Source of the DNA: Rhopalosiphum padi | Taxonomy: Eukaryota > Arthropoda > Insecta > Hemiptera > Aphididae | Length of the DNA: 64,000 bases | Assembly (NCBI RefSeq): GCF_020882245.1 | Contig: NW_026869996.1 | Span: 10,404,969-10,468,968 of the forward strand | Direction: 5' to 3' | Part shown: positions 52,938 through 64,000 of the stretch, in pieces | How the letters are laid out: each line of letters begins with the position of its first letter | Numbering within the stretch: position 1 is the stretch's first letter | Notes under the pieces: model-generated | Databases searched by the model: none | Seen by the model: only the letters and a program-made list of their open reading frames with translations | Told to the model about the DNA's origin: nothing | Made by a program: the position numbers and the translations under genes

Positions 52938-55900
52938 TTGCACGCACATTGCATAAATCCAATATTATTATCAGTATCTTCTAGTCCATTTTCAACATAG
53001 GATGTTGATACTTTCCTTGGTGGTAGAAATGTGAATTCGTGTCACAGCGTTCCTTGATTGATCTGATATACTGCCAACTGAAAAAATGTAGTAAGTTAAT
53101 AATGTATAACGGTTGGAGAATAACTTGAGAATATAGTGTTTTACAGGCAGTTCAAAGTATGAATTTGTAATATTAGTCAATATTATCATATAAAAAACAT
53201 GTTTTATAGTGTTAATGAAGTATCAGCTTAAATGACAAATATGGATGTTAGTAATGGTAAATAACAATCATGTACTAAATCTAATTGTCTAGGTTTCACG
53301 AAACTAACTTGATAATTGAGATTTTTATGAGCAGCTAAAAATATGAATTTGTAATATGAGTCAAAATTATGATATATAAGCACGTTTTATAGTGTTTATT
53401 ATTAAGTATGAGCCTAAATGAAATATATGGAAGTTAATAATGGTAAATAAGAACCATTTACTTAATATAATGGTTAGGGTATTATGACACTACCTTTTTG
53501 TAACACTACTATTAATTGAATACCAATTACATTCAATACCCATTACACGCACGTTGCATAAAACCATTAATATTAGCAGTACCTTCTATTCCATTTTCAA
53601 CGGAAGATGTTGTAACTTTCCCAAGCGATAGAAATGTTAATTCATGGTCTCAGCATGCCTCGAGTGATCTGCTATACTGCCATCTAAAACACAAAGTAGT
53701 CAGTTAAATATGTATAATGGTTAAAGAAATAATTATAATGCTTAGCAACAAAAGAGATAGTACAAATCTACCAGAATGTTTTGTTGAGTTTTAATGTAAA
53801 ACAAAATAGAAGTAAAGAATACACTTGTACATTAACATAAAATTGCTGATTTTCAATATTAAAATAATAAGAGTTTGTAATACTTGTATACATTATACAA
53901 TAAGAATCATTGTCATAATCTAGTAGTCAAGGTTTCTAGACACTAACATGAGAATTGAGTGTTTTATAAGCAGTTAAAAATATGACTTTGTAATATTTGT
54001 TAAAATTACCATGTAAAATCATTTTTTATAGTGTTTATGAAGTATCAGCTTAAATGACAAATATGGACGTTAGTAATGGTAAATAAGAATCATTTACTTA
54101 ATCTAATTGTCTGGGTTTCATGACACTAACTTGATAATTGAGATTTTTATGAGCAGCTAAAAATATGAATTTGTAATATGAGTCAAAATTATGATATATA
54201 AGCACGTTTTATAGTGTTTATTATTAAGTATGAGCCTAAATGAAAAATATGGAAGTTAATAATGGTAAATAAGAACCATTTACTTAATATAATGGTTAGG
54301 GTTTTATGACACTACCTTTTTGTAACACTACTATTAATTTAATATCAATTAAATTCAATACCCATTACACGCACGTTGCACAAAACCATTAATATTAGCA
54401 GTGTCGTCTAGTACATTTTCAACGTAGGATGTTGATATTTTGCATAGTGGTAGAAATGTGAATTCATGTCTCAGCATATTCTATTGAATGATCTGCTGTA
54501 CTGCCATCTAAAAATAAAAAATAGTCAGTTAAATATGTATAGTGTTTGGAGAATAACTTGAGAATACAGTGTTTTACAAGCAGTTCAAAGTATGACTTTG
54601 TAATGTTTGTTTAAATTATCATATCAAAATTATGATATTAAATCATTTTTTATTGTGTGTATGAAGCATCACCTTAAATGTAATATTTGAAAGTCAATTA
54701 TGGAAAATTAGAATCATTTGCTTATAATCTAATGGTCAGGGTTTCATGACACTGACTTTTTGTTACACTACTATTAATTTAATATCAATTAAATTCAATA
54801 CCCATTACACGCACGTTGCACAAAACCGTTATTATTAGCAGTATCGTCTAGTACATTTTCAACGTAGGATATTGATATTTAGCATAGTGGTAGAAATGTG
54901 AATTCATGTCTCAGCATGTATTGAATGATCTGCTGTACTGCCATCTAAAAAAAAAATAGTAAGTTAAATATGTATAATGGTTGGAGGATAAAATGTCGCT
55001 ACTAGACACCGTAAGGAGGACAACAATTTTTATATAACAACTATTACGTGGACAACACTGAATAATTTTGAAATGGAAACAGTCAAAACATAAACTAACA
55101 GACAAACTTCATTTTTATTACAAAATTCTTGAAAACAATTTACAGTTGAAACTCAAATACAAATACGAATGTAAAACTGGAAAATTAAATGAAATATAGA
55201 CATAATATATAAACAGACGATAAGAAATAATAATTATGATAAGCCATAAAAGATAGTACCTACAAATATACCAGAATGTTTTGTAGAATATAAATGTACC
55301 TATTATAAGTGTGACTAAAGAATACATTTGTACAACTGAAAATTTGCTCCTTTTCAATATGAAAAAAGTGGGTATCGCTCCGCTGTATAGTAGAGATGGA
55401 GAGTAGGTCACTGGTCACTTTAATGGATGTGTTAAATTTGAATGCAACGACGGGTAGCATTGTATACGAAAAACGATTCTGAACGGAGATGATATGTCAG
55501 TCAATGATAATTAATTGGATATATTATATTATTACCTATATTTAAATTGTAATATATCGTTATTTTACGCGATTTCGTAAAAAATTATATTTCATACGCA
55601 CATAAAATGTTTTCTATATTGACAATGGATTTTTTTTTTTTACGGTTACTTGAAGGAAAACTTATGGATAACCTAGTATTGGATTTTTGAACCTTAAGTA
55701 TAAATCACAAAGATTTTATGAATTTTCAACTTCAAAATTCTTTGCAAATTTTCGTGATTTTGATATATTTTCTAAACATTTGAACTCTAAATGCTTATAA
55801 ACAAAAATTGTGACTAACGATTTTTGATTTATTTTTTACTACGATAAGTTTCAATTATCTATAAGTAGCTTAAAAAATGTCAAAATATTTTGAAAATTTA

Positions 55901-56867
55901 ATCGCAAATAGATAACGCTAACATAAACGTTTGTTGAAAATTTCAAGTATTTACAATGAGTCGTTTTTGAGTTACAGCAAAATCAAAAAATCGATTTTGT
56001 CTTTTCAAAGAGGGGCTGAAGTCAAAAACGAAGCATTATTACTACTCCAAAAAGTGATGACGGACACAAAAATAATACAAACATCATTGTAAAATCAATA
56101 CATTCATCACTCCGTTCAGAATCTAAAAATATTAATTTGTATTATTCGTCAAAATTAACTTGTAAAATCATATTTTATAGTTTTTATGAAGTAAAAATAT
56201 CAGGTTAAATGAAACATGTGCAAGTTAAAAATTATAAATTATAATCATTTTCGTAATCGAGTAGTCAAGGATCAAGACACTTACTTGTGTTAACTTCGGG
56301 CATAAAATATGAACAATTCGTTTATAATATCAAAAATCTTTATTAAATGAACAACAACTACACCCAATAGCTAAGTAAAAACAACCATCAGTTATGTTAA
56401 AAGGCCGTCCGGCGAACGGCACACAACCAACTAGTTTTACTCCGAGGCGATCGGGCATCGGCCGACGGATGTCGTCACCACTACCGCCCTCTGTCGGTGC
56501 ATACATTTAATAATTTTGAGTGTTTTATAAGCAGTTTAAAATGGGAATTTGTCAAAATTATCATATAAAAACATGTATCATAGTGTATTCAAAATACCAG
56601 GTTAAATGAAACACGTGAAAGATAATAATGGTAAATTTCTTAAACTATTGTTCAAGCTTCTAAACATTAACTTAATATTTGAGTGTTTTATAAATGTTTT
56701 ATAATGATCATTTAAATATAGTAAAAATAAAATATATTTATAGCATAGGTAAATTTTAAGAATAAACAATACAAGCTAAAGGTGTTTACTATTATTTTAT
56801 TCAGATATTTAACAAATCTCAATTGTTTCACAGCTATTAATTTAGTATCAATTATATTCAATAACCA
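52938..56867. repeat. Unit 15, type B-prime
   Basis: This unit is 3930 bp. It is type B with two A-like alleles that define a sublineage shared with units 16 and 17: CATCTAAAACACAAAG in H2 (other B units CATCTACAACAC) and GGTTAGGGTTTTATG after M-c. The inverted-repeat element is at 55475-56123. Confidence 0.95.
55475..56123. mobile_element. Inverted-repeat element, unit 15
   Basis: Type B allele. Confidence 0.5.
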
Positions 56868-59800
56868 TTGCACGCACATTGCATAAATCCAATATTATTA
56901 TCAGTATCTTCTAGTCCATTTTCAACATAGGATGTTGATACTTTCCTTGGTGGTAGAAATGTGAATTCGTGTCACAGCGTTCCTTGATTGATCTGATATA
57001 CTGCCAACTGAAAAAATGTAGTAAGTTAATAATGTATAACGGTTGGAGAATAACTTGAGAATATAGTGTTTTACAGGCAGTTCAAAGTATGAATTTGTAA
57101 TATTAGTCAATATTATCATATAAAAAACATGTTTTATAGTGTTAATGAAGTATCAGCTTAAATGACAAATATGGATGTTAGTAATGGTAAATAACAATCA
57201 TGTACTAAATCTAATTGTCTAGGTTTCACGAAACTAACTTGATAATTGAGATTTTTATGAGCAGCTAAAAATATGAATTTGTAATATGAGTCAAAATTAT
57301 GATATATAAGCACGTTTTATAGTGTTTATTATTAAGTATGAGCCTAAATGAAATATATGGAAGTTAATAATGGTAAATAAGAACCATTTACTTAATATAA
57401 TGGTTAGGGTATTATGACACTACCTTTTTGTAACACTACTATTAATTGAATACCAATTACATTCAATACCCATTACACGCACGTTGCATAAAACCATTAA
57501 TATTAGCAGTACCTTCTATTCCATTTTCAACGGAAGATGTTGTAACTTTCCCAAGCGATAGAAATGTTAATTCATGGTCTCAGCATGCCTCGAGTGATCT
57601 GCTATACTGCCATCTAAAACACAAAGTAGTCAGTTAAATATGTATAATGGTTAAAGAAATAATTATAATGCTTAGCAACAAAAGAGATAGTACAAATCTA
57701 CCAGAATGTTTTGTTGAGTTTTAATGTAAAACAAAATAGAAGTAAAGAATACACTTGTACATTAACATAAAATTGCTGATTTTCAATATTAAAATAATAA
57801 GAGTTTGTAATACTTGTATACATTATACAATAAGAATCATTGTCATAATCTAGTAGTCAAGGTTTCTAGACACTAACATGAGAATTGAGTGTTTTATAAG
57901 CAGTTAAAAATATGACTTTGTAATATTTGTTAAAATTACCATGTAAAATCATTTTTTATAGTGTTTATGAAGTATCAGCTTAAATGACAAATATGGACGT
58001 TAGTAATGGTAAATAAGAATCATTTACTTAATCTAATTGTCTGGGTTTCATGACACTAACTTGATAATTGAGATTTTTATGAGCAGCTAAAAATATGAAT
58101 TTGTAATATGAGTCAAAATTATGATATATAAGCACGTTTTATAGTGTTTATTATTAAGTATGAGCCTAAATGAAAAATATGGAAGTTAATAATGGTAAAT
58201 AAGAACCATTTACTTAATATAATGGTTAGGGTTTTATGACACTACCTTTTTGTAACACTACTATTAATTTAATATCAATTAAATTCAATACCCATTACAC
58301 GCACGTTGCACAAAACCATTAATATTAGCAGTGTCGTCTAGTACATTTTCAACGTAGGATGTTGATATTTTGCATAGTGGTAGAAATGTGAATTCATGTC
58401 TCAGCATATTCTATTGAATGATCTGCTGTACTGCCATCTAAAAATAAAAAATAGTCAGTTAAATATGTATAGTGTTTGGAGAATAACTTGAGAATACAGT
58501 GTTTTACAAGCAGTTCAAAGTATGACTTTGTAATGTTTGTTTAAATTATCATATCAAAATTATGATATTAAATCATTTTTTATTGTGTGTATGAAGCATC
58601 ACCTTAAATGTAATATTTGAAAGTCAATTATGGAAAATTAGAATCATTTGCTTATAATCTAATGGTCAGGGTTTCATGACACTGACTTTTTGTTACACTA
58701 CTATTAATTTAATATCAATTAAATTCAATACCCATTACACGCACGTTGCACAAAACCGTTATTATTAGCAGTATCGTCTAGTACATTTTCAACGTAGGAT
58801 ATTGATATTTAGCATAGTGGTAGAAATGTGAATTCATGTCTCAGCATGTATTGAATGATCTGCTGTACTGCCATCTAAAAAAAAAATAGTAAGTTAAATA
58901 TGTATAATGGTTGGAGGATAAAATGTCGCTACTAGACACCGTAAGGAGGACAACAATTTTTATATAACAACTATTACGTGGACAACACTGAATAATTTTG
59001 AAATGGAAACAGTCAAAACATAAACTAACAGACAAACTTCATTTTTATTACAAAATTCTTGAAAACAATTTACAGTTGAAACTCAAATACAAATACGAAT
59101 GTAAAACTGGAAAATTAAATGAAATATAGACATAATATATAAACAGACGATAAGAAATAATAATTATGATAAGCCATAAAAGATAGTACCTACAAATATA
59201 CCAGAATGTTTTGTAGAATATAAATGTACCTATTATAAGTGTGACTAAAGAATACATTTGTACAACTGAAAATTTGCTCCTTTTCAATATGAAAAAAGTG
59301 GGTATCGCTCCGCTGTATAGTAGAGATGGAGAGTAGGTCACTGGTCACTTTAATGGATGTGTTAAATTTGAATGCAACGACGGGTAGCATTGTATACGAA
59401 AAACGATTCTGAACGGAGATGATATGTCAGTCAATGATAATTAATTGGATATATTATATTATTACCTATATTTAAATTGTAATATATCGTTATTTTACGC
59501 GATTTCGTAAAAAATTATATTTCATACGCACATAAAATGTTTTCTATATTGACAATGGATTTTTTTTTTTTACGGTTACTTGAAGGAAAACTTATGGATA
59601 ACCTAGTATTGGATTTTTGAACCTTAAGTATAAATCACAAAGATTTTATGAATTTTCAACTTCAAAATTCTTTGCAAATTTTCGTGATTTTGATATATTT
59701 TCTAAACATTTGAACTCTAAATGCTTATAAACAAAAATTGTGACTAACGATTTTTGATTTATTTTTTACTACGATAAGTTTCAATTATCTATAAGTAGCT

Positions 59801-60797
59801 TAAAAAATGTCAAAATATTTTGAAAATTTAATCGCAAATAGATAACGCTAACATAAACGTTTGTTGAAAATTTCAAGTATTTACAATGAGTCGTTTTTGA
59901 GTTACAGCAAAATCAAAAAATCGATTTTGTCTTTTCAAAGAGGGGCTGAAGTCAAAAACGAAGCATTATTACTACTCCAAAAAGTGATGACGGACACAAA
60001 AATAATACAAACATCATTGTAAAATCAATACATTCATCACTCCGTTCAGAATCTAAAAATATTAATTTGTATTATTCGTCAAAATTAACTTGTAAAATCA
60101 TATTTTATAGTTTTTATGAAGTAAAAATATCAGGTTAAATGAAACATGTGCAAGTTAAAAATTATAAATTATAATCATTTTCGTAATCGAGTAGTCAAGG
60201 ATCAAGACACTTACTTGTGTTAACTTCGGGCATAAAATATGAACAATTCGTTTATAATATCAAAAATCTTTATTAAATGAACAACAACTACACCCAATAG
60301 CTAAGTAAAAACAACCATCAGTTATGTTAAAAGGCCGTCCGGCGAACGGCACACAACCAACTAGTTTTACTCCGAGGCGATCGGGCATCGGCCGACGGAT
60401 GTCGTCACCACTACCGCCCTCTGTCGGTGCATACATTTAATAATTTTGAGTGTTTTATAAGCAGTTTAAAATGGGAATTTGTCAAAATTATCATATAAAA
60501 ACATGTATCATAGTGTATTCAAAATACCAGGTTAAATGAAACACGTGAAAGATAATAATGGTAAATTTCTTAAACTATTGTTCAAGCTTCTAAACATTAA
60601 CTTAATATTTGAGTGTTTTATAAATGTTTTATAATGATCATTTAAATATAGTAAAAATAAAATATATTTATAGCATAGGTAAATTTTAAGAATAAACAAT
60701 ACAAGCTAAAGGTGTTTACTATTATTTTATTCAGATATTTAACAAATCTCAATTGTTTCACAGCTATTAATTTAGTATCAATTATATTCAATAACCA
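56868..60797. repeat. Unit 16, type B-prime
   Basis: This unit is 3930 bp and I noticed no difference from unit 15, making this the most similar neighbouring pair among the B units and the likely product of a recent single-unit duplication. The inverted-repeat element is at 59405-60053. Confidence 0.95.
59405..60053. mobile_element. Inverted-repeat element, unit 16
   Basis: Type B allele, same as unit 15 by eye. Confidence 0.5.
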
Positions 60798-63700
60798 TTG
60801 CACGCACATTGCATAAATCCAATATTATTATCAGTATCTTCTAGTCCATTTTCAACATAGGATGTTGATACTTTCCTTGGTGGTAGAAATGTGAATTCGT
60901 GTCACAGCGTTCCTTGATTGATCTGATATACTGCCAACTGAAAAAATGTAGTAAGTTAATAATGTATAACGGTTGGAGAATAACTTGAGAATATAGTGTT
61001 TTACAGGCAGTTCAAAGTATGAATTTGTAATATTAGTCAATATTATCATATAAAAAACATGTTTTATAGTGTTAATGAAGTATCAGCTTAAATGACAAAT
61101 ATGGATGTTAGTAATGGTAAATAACAATCATGTACTAAATCTAATTGTCTAGGTTTCACGAAACTAACTTGATAATTGAGATTTTTATGAGCAGCTAAAA
61201 ATATGAATTTGTAATATGAGTCAAAATTATGATATATAAGCACGTTTTATAGTGTTTATTATTAAGTATGAGCCTAAATGAAATATATGGAAGTTAATAA
61301 TGGTAAATAAGAACCATTTACTTAATATAATGGTTAGGGTATTATGACACTACCTTTTTGTAACACTACTATTAATTGAATACCAATTACATTCAATACC
61401 CATTACACGCACGTTGCATAAAACCATTAATATTAGCAGTACCTTCTATTCCATTTTCAACGGAAGATGTTGTAACTTTCCCAAGCGATAGAAATGTTAA
61501 TTCATGGTCTCAGCATGCCTCGAGTGATCTGCTATACTGCCATCTAAAACACAAAGTAGTCAGTTAAATATGTATAATGGTTAAAGAAATAATTATAATG
61601 CTTAGCAACAAAAGAGATAGTACAAATCTACCAGAATGTTTTGTTGAGTTTTAATGTAAAACAAAATAGAAGTAAAGAATACACTTGTACATTAACATAA
61701 AATTGCTGATTTTCAATATTAAAATAATAAGAGTTTGTAATACTTGTATACATTATACAATAAGAATCATTGTCATAATCTAGTAGTCAAGGTTTCTAGA
61801 CACTAACATGAGAATTGAGTGTTTTATAAGCAGTTAAAAATATGACTTTGTAATATTTGTTAAAATTACCATGTAAAATCATTTTTTATAGTGTTTATGA
61901 AGTATCAGCTTAAATGACAAATATGGACGTTAGTAATGGTAAATAAGAATCATTTACTTAATCTAATTGTCTGGGTTTCATGACACTAACTTGATAATTG
62001 AGATTTTTATGAGCAGCTAAAAATATGAATTTGTAATATGAGTCAAAATTATGATATATAAGCACGTTTTATAGTGTTTATTATTAAGTATGAGCCTAAA
62101 TGAAAAATATGGAAGTTAATAATGGTAAATAAGAACCATTTACTTAATATAATGGTTAGGGTTTTATGACACTACCTTTTTGTAACACTACTATTAATTT
62201 AATATCAATTAAATTCAATACCCATTACACGCACGTTGCACAAAACCATTAATATTAGCAGTGTCGTCTAGTACATTTTCAACGTAGGATGTTGATATTT
62301 TGCATAGTGGTAGAAATGTGAATTCATGTCTCAGCATATTCTATTGAATGATCTGCTGTACTGCCATCTAAAAAAAAAATAGTAAGTTAAATATGTATAA
62401 TGGTTGGAGGATAAAATGTCGCTACTAGACACCGTAAGGAGGACAACAATTTTTATATAACAACTATTACGTGGACAACACTGAATAATTTTGAAATGGA
62501 AACAGTCAAAACATAAACTAACAGACAAACTTCATTTTTATTACAAAATTCTTGAAAACAATTTACAGTTGAAACTCAAATACAAATACGAATGTAAAAC
62601 TGGAAAATTAAATGAAATATAGACATAATATATAAACAGACGATAAGAAATAATAATTATGATAAGCCATAAAAGATAGTACCTACAAATATACCAGAAT
62701 GTTTTGTAGAATATAAATGTACCTATTATAAGTGTGACTAAAGAATACATTTGTACAACTGAAAATTTGCTCCTTTTCAATATGAAAAAAGTGGGTATCG
62801 CTCCGCTGTATAGTAGAGATGGAGAGTAGGTCACTGGTCACTTTAATGGATGTGTTAAATTTGAATGCAACGACGGGTAGCATTGTATACGAAAAACGAT
62901 TCTGAACGGAGATGATTTGTCAGTCAATGATAATTAGTTGGACATATTATATTATTACCTATATTTAAATTGTAATATATCGTTATTTTACGCGATTTCG
63001 TAAAAAATTATATTTCATACGCACATAAAATGTTTTCTATATTGACAATGGATTTTTTTTTTTTACGGTTACTTGAAGGAAAACTTATGGATAACCTAGT
63101 ATTGGATTTTTGAACCTTAAGTATAAATCACAAAGATTTTATGAATTTTCAACTTCAAAATTCTTTGCAAATTTTCGTGATTTTGATATATTTTCTAAAC
63201 ATTTGAACTCTAAATGCTTATAAACAAAAATTGTGACTAACGATTTTTGATTTATTTTTTACTACGATAAGTTTCAATTATCTATAAGTAGCTTAAAAAA
63301 TGTCAAAATATTTTGAAAATTTAATCGCAAATAGATAACGCTAACATAAACGTTTGTTGAAAATTTCAAGTATTTACAATGAGTCGTTTTTGAGTTACAG
63401 CAAAATCAAAAAATCGATTTTGTCTTTTCAAAGAGGGGCTGAAGTCAAAAACGAAGCATTATTACTACTCCAAAAAGTGATGACGGACACAAAAATAATA
63501 CAAACATCATTGTAAAATCAATACATTCATCACTCCGTTCAGAATCTAAAAATATTAATTTGTATTATTCGTCAAAATTAACTTGTAAAATCATATTTTA
63601 TAGTTTTTATGAAGTAAAAATATCAGGTTAAATGAAACATGTGCAAGTTAAAAATTATAAATTATAATCATTTTCGTAATCGAGTAGTCAAGGATCAAGA

Positions 63701-64000
63701 CACTTACTTGTGTTAACTTCGGGCATAAAATATGAACAATTCGTTTATAATATCAAAAATCTTTATTAAATGAACAACAACTACACCCAATAGCTAAGTA
63801 AAAACAACCATCAGTTATGTTAAAAGGCCGTCCGGCGAACGGCACACAACCAACTAGTTTTACTCCGAGGCGATCGGGCATCGGCCGACGGATGTCGTCA
63901 CCACTACCGCCCTCTGTCGGTGCATACATTTAATAATTTTGAGTGTTTTATAAGCAGTTTAAAATGGGAATTTGTCAAAATTATCATATAAAAACATGTA
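60798..64000. repeat. Unit 17 (partial), type B-prime with 437-bp deletion
   Basis: The window ends 3203 bp into this unit, inside M-f. At about 62335-62375 an H3 head (with the B-specific CAGCATATTCTATTG) runs directly into H4 downstream sequence, deleting 437 bp including M-d. The left part of the inverted-repeat element (62898-63546) has the A alleles GATTTGTCAG and AATTAGTTGGA plus a private GGACATATT, then reverts to B at CTATATTGAC. Confidence 0.95.
62898..63546. mobile_element. Inverted-repeat element, unit 17
   Basis: A/B hybrid. A alleles are confined to the left ~50 bp, with B alleles beyond. Confidence 0.5.

Larger units (their letters stand above)
1..64000. repeat. Macrosatellite array, ~3.75-3.93 kb unit, 17 units in direct orientation
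   Basis: The motif TTGCACGCACATTGCATAAA recurs at 1, 3735, 7485, 11238, 14987, 18737, 22667, 26597, 30347, 34291, 38221, 42144, 45901, 49831, 52938, 56868 and 60798, always on the same strand, and the sequence between is near-identical from unit to unit. Spacings are 3734, 3750, 3753, 3749, 3750, 3930, 3930, 3750, 3944, 3930, 3923, 3757, 3930, 3107, 3930 and 3930. No unique sequence interrupts the array and neither end is in the window. There is no gene in any unit. Near-identity of most units implies recent amplification or continuing homogenisation. The host is inferred to be an aphid or related hemipteran from the embedded interspersed repeat, from memory only. A ribosomal spacer is unlikely because no rRNA sequence appears in 17 units. 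Confidence 0.97.

Noticed and set aside
1..64000. CRISPR array or bacterial repeat region
   Set aside because: Repeat units are kilobases long, with no short direct repeats separated by variable spacers, no cas genes and no bacterial coding sequence.
1..64000. rDNA intergenic spacer
   Set aside because: No 18S, 5.8S or 28S sequence appears within 17 consecutive units.

Overview
The window is one uninterrupted head-to-tail array of a large satellite (macrosatellite) repeat with a unit of about 3.75-3.93 kb. It begins and ends inside the array, so both boundaries lie outside. I see 16 complete units plus a 17th cut by the window end, phased on the motif TTGCACGCAC at position 1. No protein gene, tRNA, rRNA, CRISPR array or bacterial operon is supportable. 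The longest open frame is 127 codons and is a frameshift product. The DNA is strongly AT-rich apart from one ~105 bp GC-rich block per unit. The sequence around the inverted repeat GATTCTGAACGGAG resembles interspersed repeats I remember from aphid genomes, so my best guess is a sap-feeding hemipteran, probably an aphid, in heterochromatin. That rests on memory and was not searched.

Layout. Units 1-5 (1-18736) are type A (~3750 bp). Units 6-7 (18737-26596) are type B (~3930 bp). Unit 8 (26597-30346) is A. Units 9-11 (30347-42143) are B. Unit 12 (42144-45900) is A. Units 13-17 (45901-64000) are B or a B-prime sublineage. Type B differs from A by a 183 bp insertion after the first head module, +3 bp and -6 bp net elsewhere, and many fixed substitutions. 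Units 14 and 17 are shortened by 823 and 437 bp.

Inside a unit the sequence is nested. Four 'head' modules (H1-H4, each with the core CACGCAC), six or more diverged copies of a ~183 bp 'M' module, and a duplicated ~140 bp block make up most of the unit. A ~650-760 bp inverted-repeat element is inserted in one copy of that block, so the other copy acts as an internal empty site. The large length changes between units (183, 437 and 823 bp) match spacings between internal modules, which points to out-of-register recombination within units.

Several units are A/B mosaics (3, 4, 7, 17), as expected from gene conversion. The A-to-B junction with the same private variants recurs at units 5-6, 8-9 and 12-13, implying duplication of multi-unit blocks of ~11.6 and ~15.5 kb. 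Two stretches (about 5917-7290 and 41010-43366) carry clusters of 1-bp indels not seen elsewhere and look like consensus errors rather than biology.
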